This document shows, piece by piece, positions 1-10,561 of a stretch of DNA of 64,000 nt; position 1 is the first letter of the stretch; every line of letters starts with the position of its first letter. The notes beneath the pieces were generated by a model. It worked only from the letters and a program-made list of their open reading frames with translations, was not told the DNA's origin and did no database searches. A program made the position numbers and the translations under genes. The stretch lies in contig CAUEEP010000934.1 of NCBI GenBank assembly GCA_958450365.1, positions 2,191,725 to 2,255,724 of the forward strand. Reading direction: 5' to 3'. This DNA is from Mesorhabditis belari. Its lineage: Eukaryota > Nematoda > Chromadorea > Rhabditida > Rhabditidae.

Positions 1-105
1 CCAGCCAAGCCAGCCTTCCAGCCAAGCCAGCCTTCTAGCCAAGCCAGCCTTCCAACCAAGCCAGCCTTCCAGCCAAGCCAGCCTTCCAGCCTGGCTGGCT
101 TTCTT
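1..105. repeat. 17-bp CCAGCC/AAG minisatellite
   Basis: Tandem copies of a unit close to CCAGCCTTCCAGCCAAG run from the window edge, so the array probably continues to the left. It has no coding sense. Confidence 0.8.
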
Positions 106-1240
106 ACAAGAAGACTGATCATACTTTAGCTTGCATCAAGACTGATCAGCCGCACGAAAGCCGAAAGAATTGATCAGAAATTAGATCAAAGCGCCGAATC
201 CTATAACCCAGTCTTGAATCTGTTCTAGTTGACCATCGGCCATCCCCATCCCCATCCCTGAATGCCACCTTCCAAATCCACCACTCTAAACTTTCCTCTC
301 CTTTTTTTCATGAAAACCCGGTGCCGGGTCGGACCACCTGGAACGCCTTGTTTGCTTATTTTTTCGTTTTTTTCTTTTCATTCCCGACTTTTTGCCTTCT
401 TGCCGTTCTTTCTTTCTTTTTTCCCTTCTCGAATCGAAAAGCAAATAGTTTGAAATGGCTGAAATGGCTGAAAAACGCTGACCCCCAGGATTTTCCTCGA
501 AAAAAAACTCTTCTATTTGAGTTGGCCTATTCGTTTTTTTTTTGTTCGCGAAATTCAAGTTTCCCCGGGATTTCAAGGAGTCAACCTGTCTAGGATTCTG
601 GAGAATTCTGGAGATCAAAACTGTTAGTGTTAGAAGGCACTTGTATGGTACTCTTTGCCTTTAAACTTTGGAAGATCTTCTTCTTGTTCTTGTTATTGCT
701 CTTGCTCTTGTTCTTGTCCTTGTTAATCTAACCTAACCCTAACCTATATAGCGATACTATTTGACTGTTAGATCCTTGGCTTGGCTTTATGCGTAATTTA
801 ATTACGTAATCAATGCGTAATTAAACCGAGCCTCTTTTACGGAACAGGAAAGTAGTAGGCGTAAATTTTTGAGCTTTTTAGCTAATCTGGATGTCAGGCA
901 AGGATTTAAGACAAGTAACCAATCGAGTAGTTGTACAGTTGTACAGTTGTACAGTTGATCTAGCTAGCCATGGCTTGGATGTATTGCTTGGCTTGAGATC
1001 TTGCTGTATGGCGGTTTGACTGCTCCGGTTTGACCAAGAGTTAGGCTATGAAGCTGGACGGGTTTAGGCCTAGCCTAGCCTGGGATCCGGTCCGGTTTAG
1101 CCATAGGATAAAGGAATACAGGCCAAGATATGCCTGGATTAGGCTAAGATCTAAGGCTGAGATCTTTCTTGTTGATAGGATCTGTCTCGTTCTCTTGATT
1201 CAAGTCAAAGATCCAGATCAAGTCAAAGATCAAGCCTTTC
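106..1240. other. Intergenic, no gene seen
   Basis: AT-rich DNA without a supported gene. Around 805-905 lies one copy of a dispersed repeat of about 90 bp that is seen again at 10,155-10,250 and, more weakly, at 8,790-8,875 just before the first ahr-1 exon. Confidence 0.5.
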
Positions 1241-1248
1241 TTAGCTTA

Positions 1249-1482
1249 TTAGACAGACAGACAGATAGACAGACAGATAGACAGACAGATAGACAGACAG
1301 ATAGACAGACAGATAGACAGACAGATAGACAGAGAGATAGACAGACAGATAGACAGACAGATAGACAGACAGATAGACAGACAGCTTTTTAGACAGACAA
1401 ACAGACAGCTTTTTAGACAGACAAACAGACAGCTTGTTAGACAGACAGACAGCTTATTAGACAGACAGACAGACAGACAGCT
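1249..1482. repeat. GACA/GATA microsatellite
   Basis: A run of GACA and GATA tetranucleotides, largely an alternating 12-mer, followed by degenerate copies separated by short AGCTTTTT or AGCTTGTT spacers. The open frames on both strands are repeat artefacts. Confidence 0.9.
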
Positions 1483-1824
1483 TTTTAACAAACAACTGGA
1501 TAGAAATCTTTAAATCTATAAGAAATTGTAAAGAAAAGAAAAGAAAAGAAACCAAAATGAAAACCGGAAATTCGAGAATTCGGGAATTCGAGAGTCATTT
1601 CCCTGGGAGTCATGAATTCATTACAGACATTTTCTTAGATTACTGTAAAAAAGAGACAAACTGAATGCAAATGGTGAATTGAGGAAATGAATCAGATAAA
1701 GAGAAAGGGAATTAGATAAAGAAAAGAAAAGTTTTTTGTTTATGATACGAAAATTGATGAATAAAGTAATGGGCAAAAAGAAAAAGAAGACTTTGAAAGT
1801 CTTGGACTGAATTGAGTGAGTGAG

Positions 1825-2085
1825 CTGAACTTGGTTACGATTTGGTAGCCAAGCTCAGCTCACTCAATTGCTGCTCAGCTCACTCACCATTTGGTAACCA
1901 AGCTCAGCTCTTGCTGCTCAGCTCACTCACCATTTGGTAACCAAGCTCAGCTCTTGCTGCTCAGCTCACTCACCATTTGGTAACCAAGCTCAGCTCTTGC
2001 TGCTCAGCTCACTCACCATTTGGTAACCAAGCTCAGCTCTTGCTGCTCAGCTCACTCACCATTTGGTAACCAAGTTCAGCTCCAA
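1825..2085. repeat. 43-bp minisatellite
   Basis: About five copies of a unit containing CACCATTTGGTAACCAAGC and CTTGCTGCTCAGCTCACT, spaced near 43 bp. Confidence 0.85.
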
Positions 2086-2604
2086 ACTGCCAGCTTTAGA
2101 AGGATCCCAGAAATCAGATCAAAACCAAACAAGAGAAAAACTTTGGAGTAAAGGGGCGGGTGGCACGGTGTGTTTGCTTGTGTTGCCTGTGTTGCCTGTG
2201 TTGCCTGTTTGGCTGTTTGGCTGTGTTGCGCGGGGGGACAGGCAACGCTCCCCTGCAGGCCTTCATGCCGAAAAAACAAACTTTACCCCTTTACCCTTTT
2301 CTACTTTTCTTTTTCTTTTCCCTTTTCCAGCTCTTTCCCTTACAATCCCTGCCCGACTTTTCAAGGATTCACCCCTCCCAAATTTCTTCTTCCGGGTCCT
2401 CTTCAGTTTACCAGGTCCCACCCGTACCAGGTAGGACCTCTTGAGTCACTTAGAGAAAGGATTGAGAGTTCTAAAACCAAAATGTGCCTCTTATATCTTT
2501 GACTTGAGTCAACAGTGGTAGAGAAGACTGGGAATGGCCTTTCTTTGATTCAATCACCTCTTTCCAACTTAAATCATTATTTTACAGCTCTGAAACTGTA
2601 AAGA

Positions 2605-2930
2605 AAGCTGTCTAGTTGTAGACGTACTGTAGACGTTCTCTAGACGTCTCTAGTCTCTAAACGGACTCTAGACGTCTCTAGACGTTCTCTAGAGGTCTCT
2701 AGTCTCTACACGTACTCTAGACTTACTCTAGACGTCTCTGGTCTCTAGACGTACTCTAGACACATCTAGAAGTCTCTAGACACATCTAGACGTCTCTAGA
2801 CGTACTCTAGACGCATCTAGACATCTCTAGTCTCTAGACATCTCTAGTCTCTAGACATCTCTAGTCTCTAGACATCTCTAGTCTCTAGACGTCTCTAGAC
2901 TTACTCTAGACGTACTCTAGACGGATTCGG
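2605..2930. repeat. TCTAGACG-rich minisatellite
   Basis: Irregular tandem array of TCTAGACGTCTC / TACTCTAGACG units. It is rich in the palindrome TCTAGA. Confidence 0.8.
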
Positions 2931-5700
2931 TACTGGATCGTTTTTGAATTTGCAAGAAATGCAAGAAACTAACGAAACTAAATAAGGCAAACGAGTAGAG
3001 TGTAGAGATTAGGAAGGGTTACGGTACATTTTTCTGTATCAAATGGATAGAAAACACAGATTTGCAATAGCTTAACAGAATCTAGAATTTGTAAAAAAAC
3101 ACAGCCATTTAAAGCCGGCCAAAAATTTCCCCCCATTTCATTTCCCCAAAGCCAAAAAAAAAACAAGTTTAATAAGCCAATAATAGAAACTTATCGTATT
3201 TACCGTATTTTTCTCGGATGTTTTTTTCCTATTTTTCCTAAAACAGCGATTTTTTAGAAAAATTGACCAAAATAGGTTCAAAGGTCGAAAAACGACTACA
3301 AAACGCTCCTCTGGGCATGTCATACTCGAAAAAATACAGTAAATCGACGAAGTTCTAAGGTGAATACAAAATAGGTACTATGGCCGATCTGGATTTGATC
3401 AAAAAACGATCAAAAACGATCAAAAATGATCAAAAACTATCAAAAACGATCAAAAATTATCAAAAACGATCAAAAATCATCAAAAACCATCAAAAACGAT
3501 CAAAGAACCTAGTCCAAAGTCTAAGACTGTAATGCTCTAACTCTAATGAAACAATTTTGGCTTATATTTGGTTATTTAGGCTAATATTTGATCAATATTT
3601 GGTTAGGAACCATACAGGAACTATAAAGGAGCTTTAAAGGAGCACTGATTGCAATCTGATGACTGATTCCAATCTACATCTGAATAATTGCCTTGGATAA
3701 TTGAATCTTGAAAATTGCAGAGGAAAAAAAGAAGCTAAAACTGTTGTGAGCATGGACAGAATGGGAATGGACAGAATGGGAATGGACAGAATGGGAATGG
3801 ACAAAATGGGAATGGACAGAATGGGAATAGACAAATGGACAAAACAAAATAATGACCATGGTCAAAATTCAAATTCAAGAATGACTAAAAGAAGAATTCT
3901 TTGAAAGATTTTTTTTTAAAACATTTCAATCTGCCATCCATTGAGAGACAATTGAGGGTCGGAACCTCAAAAAAAACGTTCAGGTTTTTGCTTGCAAGTG
4001 CCTGGTGGTACCGTTTTGATAAGGAAGAAAAAAAAATTGCTGTCATCGCATTTCTCCCACACTTTTTTTTAACGCCAATTCCAGAGCTTTCAGAGCTTTC
4101 AGAGCTGCAGAAAAACGAGAAATGTTTCAAGTGAACTGTGTCGTTAAATCGTTAAATCGTTAAATAAATCTTTAAATCATTGGAATCGTTAAATCTTTGA
4201 AAATCTCAATTTCTCCTTGTTTTTTTATATGCTTTTTGGTTTAAAAGCCAAAAAAATGGTTTAGAGACAAATCTGAAGTTCTTGAAGACAAATCTGTAGT
4301 TCTGAAGACAAATCTGTAGTTCTGAAGGCAAATCTGTAGTTCTGAAGACAAATCTGTAGCTCTGAAGACAAATCTGAAGTTCTTGAAACCAGGGCCAGAT
4401 CAGGTTCTTTGGGATTGTAAGTCAAACAGCCAAAGTCAGCCTCAAGCACTTGACTACAAGACTTAAACAAGTCTGAACTGATCTAGCTGAAAGCTGAAGA
4501 AACCTGAAGCTAAATCGGACCTTAGTGCAAACAAATCCTACCAAAAGCTCGGAAATTCTGTCTCTGAGAAATTTAGAGTTTAAAATTTAGAGCTCTAAAT
4601 CTAGAGTTCAAAATTTAGCTCAAAATTTAGAGTTCTAAATCTAGAGTTCAAAATTTAGCTCAAAATTTAGAACGTATCTCTTTTCCCTCTATCTTCTCAT
4701 TGTTTTCCCCATTTCCCCACTTTTTTCTCTTTCCAAATATTTTCCACTCATTTTTTTCATCCATCTTTTTCAAGTACCATCCAGAAACCTGTCTCCAAGA
4801 AAAAAAGCACTGATAAGAGTGACCAAAAAAGTCATTTTTTTTTGTTTTCTTTTTTAGTAGGTGTAGGTGGCACGGCCAGGCACTGAATAGATCGGAAAAG
4901 ATCAAAAATAGAAAGAAGAAAGAAGAAATCAAGAAAAAAACACAATTTGGATTGAAAGAAAACACAATTTGGGTAAATGAATGAACTCAAAAAAGAAAGA
5001 AGTGAAAATGGATCTGAAAAAAGGTTCAGGAAGAAATGGGGAAATTTTTGTCGGCTTTAATGACTGTATTTCTCTACAAATTCTAGTTCTGTTATTCTGT
5101 TCTGTTATTCTGTTCAAGCTATTGTACATCTGTCCATCTATCCATTTGATGCAGAAAAATGTGCTGATCGTTGGAAAGAATTTTTAAAATTAGTCTTGCA
5201 GCTTTTTGAAAATCGATTTTTATGTTTTCTAAGTATAAAAAAAGCTTTTTTTTGCTTTTATTCATGCATAACACCAACAAAAAAGTGATAACAATTAAAA
5301 TAAGACATTTTTCAAGCATTTTGATACCAAAAACATGCATATTGACTGAACACACAAAAAGTTGAAGCGCTTCAAAGGTCGCAGGTTGAAGTTGAAGCAC
5401 TTCAAAGATCGCAGGTTGAAGCTGAAGCGCTTCAAAGATCGCAGGTTGAAGTTGAAGCACTTCAAAGGTCGCTGGTTGAAGTTGAAGCACAAGTTGAAGC
5501 TTTTTGTGAGTAGGAATACTATAGCATGGCAAAACTACCGTAGTCAGACTCGCCAACAAAGCAAAAAATTTTCATTTTTCATTTCATTTCATTTTCTTAA
5601 ACTATTGCCTTGAACTATTTTTGATTTTTGTTCTTTTTTATTCTTCAACTTTTAACTTTCAACTTTCAACTTGCAAAATAAAAATCTTTATTTAGAGGTG
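2931..5700. other. Intergenic with small tandem arrays, no gene seen
   Basis: No supported gene. Short arrays are visible at 3,395-3,505 (units of about 10-11 bp like CAAAAACGAT), 3,751-3,830 (15 bp, ATGGACAGAATGGGA), 4,262-4,385 (20 bp, containing GACAAATCTGTAGTTC) and 5,358-5,490 (30 bp, containing CTTCAAAGATCGCAGGTTGA). The remainder is AT-rich, with poly-T and poly-A stretches. Confidence 0.5.
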
Positions 5701-5703
5701 AAG

Positions 5704-6110
5704 ATGTCGGACGATGAAGAGGAGAAATGTCGGACGATCATGTCGGACGATGAAGAGGAGAAAATCGACGAATTCCCGAAATTTGTTCTAGTCGAGTTCA
5801 CGCAACTGGAGAAATTGTTACAAAGATGACAAAACTATGGAAACCAGGGGGAAAACTGTGGAAGCCAGAAGGAAAATGCACTGGAAAGCAAGATCTATTG
5901 TATTGGCAAAACGAGGAACCAATGTGACAACAATTACACGATGCGCGTGCACAAATGCTACACGAAACCGCTGATCTACTCAAGAGTGCATTCCTAGAAC
6001 AAAAACAAGATGTGGAAATGTCTGACAAAAACAAGATGTCTGCTCAACTCGCTTCACTTGGATATACGGATTTGTCTTCCTTTTTCTACAGGGTGGCTGA
6101 AAAGCTCTGA
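5704..6110 (+). pseudogene. Broken small gene of unknown function, cut by a foldback element
   Basis: Two frames look protein-like. The first (5,704-5,829, 41 codons) begins with an acidic stretch, MSDDEEEK, repeated in frame 36 bp later. The second (5,826-6,110) encodes a lysine/tryptophan-rich part, a TGA at 5,925-5,927, then a Gln/Leu/Glu-rich coiled-coil-like segment (about 60 codons) containing LHDARAQMLHETADLL. The last codons run into the foldback element that starts at 6,089. Without that insertion the frame would end TTC TAT GCT GCT ATT CTT TTC TGA (6,084-6,088 joined to 7,182 onward). I do not recognise the family. The frame change and internal stop suggest a decayed gene, but an unrecognised intron is possible. 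Confidence 0.4.
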
Positions 6111-6455
6111 TACCTTTTAAAACAATTCTTTTTGATGGGAAATATTGGTACTTTGGTTGGGAGGAACCACTTTTATCCTGGCTTAGTTGGATCTAATGTT
6201 TTGAGTGGTTGTGTTGATACCTTTTATCTATTCTAGGGTATTCAAATATGCTTAATAGATTGGCGACTATTTTAGCAAGTTTTTGGCAATTCTAGCCTAA
6301 TTTCATGTACTTTAATCACTAAACGCTACCTCAAAGTTGTTTACACTTGAAAATTAAAGAAAAGCGGCAATATGAAACTTGAAACATGTTGTAAATGTTC
6401 TAAAAGTATAAGAATATTTGATTACCCTAGATAAAAAGATAGATGGATGAATAGG

Positions 6456-6486
<31 letters not shown>

Positions 6487-7179
6487 GTAGATAGATAGAT
6501 AGATGAATAGGTAGACAAAAGGTATGAATACAACCACTCAAAACATTCGATCCAACTAAGCCAGGATAAAAGTGGCCCCTCCAAACCACCAATGTACCAA
6601 ATATTGAGAAACTATGTTGATTTTCAGATTCTCCACATATTTTTACATTATAAACCAAATTTTCAGCTACCTAACTCTATTCGGAAAAGTTTTACACTAC
6701 GAGCATTAACCAACATTAACCAACGGCAAATTGGTGACGTTCCTTCTGATGTTGGTTAATGCTCGTTGATCGCACTCTCATGGGCAACAAGGAGAAAATG
6801 AACATCACCCATTTTATCTCATGTCATAAAACATCTCTTTGATTGTCTTTGCTACTTAATTTCTTTTTTTAATATTAACTGAAAAAGGCCTTTAGTGAGG
6901 AAAAAAGTACTCCAATCTAATAGAATGGCAAATTGGTGACGTTCCTTTTCCCTTTGTTGCTCATGAGGGTGCGACCAACGAGCATTAACGCACAGAAATT
7001 AGCGTAAAACTTTTCCGAATAGAGCTAATGAGCTGAAAATCTGGTTTATAATGTAAAAATATGTGGAGAATCTGAAAGTAAATATAGTTTTAAAAGTTTC
7101 TCAGTGTTTTCCATCAAAAAGAAATATTTCCCATCAAAAAGGAATATTTTATAAGGTATCAGAACTTTTCAGCCACCTG
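6089..7179. mobile_element. 1.09-kb TA-flanked foldback (Tc1/mariner-like non-autonomous)
   Basis: The ends are inverted: CAGGGTGGCTGAAAAGCTCT on the left and a sequence ending AGAACTTTTCAGCCACCTG on the right, each followed inward by GATACC/GGTATC and a copy of TTTTTGATGGGAAATAT or its complement. TA dinucleotides at 6,087-6,088 and 7,180-7,181 fit a TA target-site duplication. Inside are further inverted segments (for example ACCACTTTTATCCTGGCTTAG near 6,170 against its complement near 6,555; CGAGCATTAACCAACATTAA near 6,700 against complements near 6,745 and 6,980) and a GATA/GATG microsatellite. No transposase is visible. Related fragments occur near 56,105-56,160. Confidence 0.8.
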
Positions 7180-7800
7180 TATGCTGCTATTCTTTTCTGA
7201 GCCAATTATTGAATCTTTTGAAATGCTTCGTATCGACTATCGATAGTATTTTTGAGAACCTTCTAAATCTCAGCGATGATGACGATATAGAAGAATGAAA
7301 CCTTTGATTTATCAAGCTGTTTTTTCGTTGTTATACGGAAGGTTGTCTTTTTTTGTGGTTCGCTATTTTAGAACTTTTGGCTTCTTATGTTTGACTTTTA
7401 GCTTCTTATTAATTGAATTATTAAGTTTATCTTTCTTATATTTCTTATCTTTCTTATCTTTCTTATCTTTCTTATCTTTCTTATATTTCTTATATTTCTT
7501 GTATTTCTTATATTTCTTGTATTTCTTATATTTATCTTTATCTTTCAGCGTCAGCCAACAGGTCATTTATGAAGTATCATCAATAATATCATCGCCAAAA
7601 GATCGTTTTTATTATTTCAGCCTTCAGCCGGATCGTTTTTATTGTTTCTAGGCTTATTTTGACCTTTTCAAACAACCTATTTGCTATATTATAGCAATTT
7701 TGATCGAGAACCGGCTCTGTGCCGTTCCCCTTTAAGTTATCCGATAATTTTTCAGTCATTGGCATCTAGCCGGCCTTCCTCATAATGTTTATTGGACTTC
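7180..7800. other. Intergenic with CTTAT/TTTCTTAT repeat, no gene seen
   Basis: Contains a pyrimidine-rich tandem stretch (TTTCTTATC units, 7,430-7,545). The 118-codon open frame across it is a low-complexity artefact. Confidence 0.5.
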
Positions 7801-7802
7801 TG

Positions 7803-8190
7803 CAGGGTCTACAAAGTGTTCCACAATTATTGTGACGTTATTGTGCATTATTGTTATTGTTATTGTTCCACAATTATTGTGCATCTTACTACGTTTAACT
7901 GCTTTCGTTCTTTTTCTTTTATTATTATTTATTCGATGATTTGGTTTTTTAGGTATGAAATCTATAAAAGAGCTGCGTCCAGCCATTATTACTCTTCATG
8001 AGCAAGGAAAAACACTCGCAGAGATATCTCGAATCTTGCAGGAAAAGAGACAGAATGTTTTTCGCGCTCTGAAGCGCCTCAAAGAAGCGGGCTCCAATGA
8101 AGATCGTAAAGGACGAGTTTCACTGAAGACTGCCAACAATTAAACAAATCGTCGAAAGATTTTTGATTGACTTAAAAGGAACCCCAACAG
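7803..8190 (+). mobile_element. Tc1/mariner remnant with transposase N-terminus
   Basis: A TIR-like left end, CAGGGTCTACAAAGTGTTCC, lies at 7,803. From 7,955 an open frame of 62 codons starts MKSIKELRPAIITLHEQGK and continues LAEISRILQEKRQNVFRALK. This matches the helix-turn-helix DNA-binding N-terminus of Tc1/mariner transposases (maT-like). A frameshift near 8,130 leads into a second frame (LPTIKQIVERFLIDLK) that would be the continuation. No DDE/DDD catalytic domain and no right TIR are seen, so the element is 3'-truncated and dead. Confidence 0.75.
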
Positions 8191-8289
8191 TCCTCTCTTT
8201 TATTCTTGTTAAGCCTGGCCTGTACCTGTAGCCGGCTTTGTTAGGAGTATCGATGATGTGCTTAGATCAGTACTAGCCTTATCCATTCA

Positions 8290-8435
8290 TCGATAACCAG
8301 GTCGATTTATCGATAGCTAGGTCCATTTATCGATAGCTAGGTCGATTTCTCGATAGCTAGGTCGATTTCTCGATAGCTAGGTCCATTTATCGATAGCTAG
8401 GCCCATTTATCGATAGCCAGGTCCATCCACCGTAG
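8290..8435. repeat. 21-bp minisatellite
   Basis: About seven copies of a unit close to TCGATAGCTAGGTCCATTTA. Confidence 0.85.
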
Positions 8436-8950
8436 TCCCCTGTCCCCATTCGAGCTTTCCCTCCCATCCAAGCCACGCCCCTCTTTTCCGAAATCTCTCG
8501 GAAAAGATCTCTCTCCTCAAATCAACCACCACTCCTTCCCCCTTCAGCCCATCACTCAATCTTCAATTTACATTTATCTATTCTTATCTCCAATATCCGA
8601 TATTGTTCTCATTTCCCTTGTCCTTCTCTCTTCTCCGAAAGATTGCGTGTATTCGCCGCATTTTGTCGATGGCGTGATGAGTATAGTCCTCCCTTTTTCC
8701 GTTTTTTTTTTCCTCTCCCTGTTTCGTGTGCATTATTTTTCCTTTCTTTTGAATTGAGAATCATTTTTGGAAAAAAATTCGTTAAAAACGGGTTGCGTAA
8801 TTGAACCGACCCCCTTTTATAGCTCAGGGAAAAAGCTGACGGAAAAATTTTCAGACTTTTGCCGGTTCTGGAACGCACACTGTGGAATAGAATAGAAATT
8901 TTAGTTTTCTGTCAAAAGCACATCAAAGGATCTTCGAGCGAGCCAAGTAA

Positions 8951-10526
8951 ATGTACGCCTCAAAGCGACGGCAACGGAATTTCAAGAGGTGTCTTAAGTA
9001 AACTACAGTAGTCTTTAATTTAAAGTTAGTCTAATCAGAGTTTAGATTCGATCAGATTTACTGATTCTGAGTCAGTGGCTTTCTGAACCAGTTCTGGCTA
9101 AAGCAGAACTAGTTCAGGGCTGGCTTGAATCCAGGCCAAGATTGAGCTGGCTTGAATCCAGGCCAAGACTGACTGGCTTGAATCCAGGCCAAGACTGACT
9201 GGCTTGAATCCAGGCCAAGACTGAGCTCGCTTGAATCCAGGCCAAGACTGACTGGCTTGAATCCAGGCCAAGACTGAGCTGGCTTGAATCCAGGCCAAGA
9301 CTGAGCTGGCTTGAATCCAGGCCAAGACCAGTCTTCTGACTAACGTATGCAAAAGAAATCTCAATCAAGCTTTCATATTCATTTTCTAAACTCTTTTCTC
9401 TTTCCACTGTAGTCTTGTCGCCAATTTTTCCCAATCAATTCACTTTTTCTCTTTCAATATTCTTTACAAACCTACAAATCAAGATTTTTTTTCTAATTTT
9501 CTTCATTTTTTTTTCTTTTTTTTCTATTTTTCTCTTTTTTTAAAACTTTTCTTAATAAAGTACAATTCAAAATGAATAAATTAAGAATACTTAAAAGAAT
9601 AAGAATAAATTAAGAATAAGAATAAGTTTTCTTAAAGCCTTAAAGCTTTAAAGCCTTAAAGCCTTAAAGCCTTAAAGCCTTAAAGCCTTAAAGCCTATAA
9701 AATTCATTCTTACCGTAATATGAATGTTTTTGTGAAATTCATCTTTCATTCAATTCAAAATTTTCGAGTGAAATTCATCTATCCCTTTTCCCTTAAACTT
9801 TCCATAAATTATTAACAATCTACCGTAGTTTAAAGAAAAAGAAAATAACTTCAAGAAAGTCTCAAGGAAGAAAGAAAGAAAGAAAGAAAGCCTCAAGGAA
9901 GAAAGAAAGAAAGAAAGTCTCAAGGAAAAAAATGTTTTCTCAATGATTTGTAAAAATCATCGTTTTTTGGAGAGAGATGGAAAATTGGATTGAAGGAAAA
10001 TTGAAGGGAAATTAGTTTGGCTACATTTTTTTTGAAGCAAAAACGCACCACTGAAAAGTTTATGGGAAAATTTGATCGCTAATTTTTAAAAATAAAATGT
10101 TTTTCAAGGTTTTTCTCTTTCTTTTCTTTTCTTTTTGATTTTGAAAATTTTAGTCTAAGCGGCCTCTTTCGAGCCTCTTCTACAGCACAGGAAAGCATTT
10201 GGCTTAAATTTTTGAACTTTTTAACTAATCTGGATGTCAGGAAAGGATTTAAAAAGAAGAAAAATCAATAAGAATCTTGTTTTCTTCAAGACTACTTTCG
10301 AGTACTTTGTACGGAAAAGTATTAAGCCAAAAAAGGAAACGTAATCGGAAACAGGGACTACGGTAGTTCGGAGTCCTTTCAGCACTTCAGCCCATTCTTT
10401 TCCCCATTCTTTTCAAACCAAACAATTAACATTTCCGGAAGACATTCTCTTTCCTTTTCTTTCTTTCTTTCTTTCTTGCTTTCTAGCCTTCTTTCTTTCT
10501 TGCTTTCTTGCCTGCTTTCTTGCCTG

Positions 10527-10561
<35 letters not shown>

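Noticed and set aside
726..750. TAACCTAACCCTAACCTAT looks telomere-like
   Set aside because: Too short and irregular, and the usual nematode telomere unit is TTAGGC, so this is treated as chance similarity.
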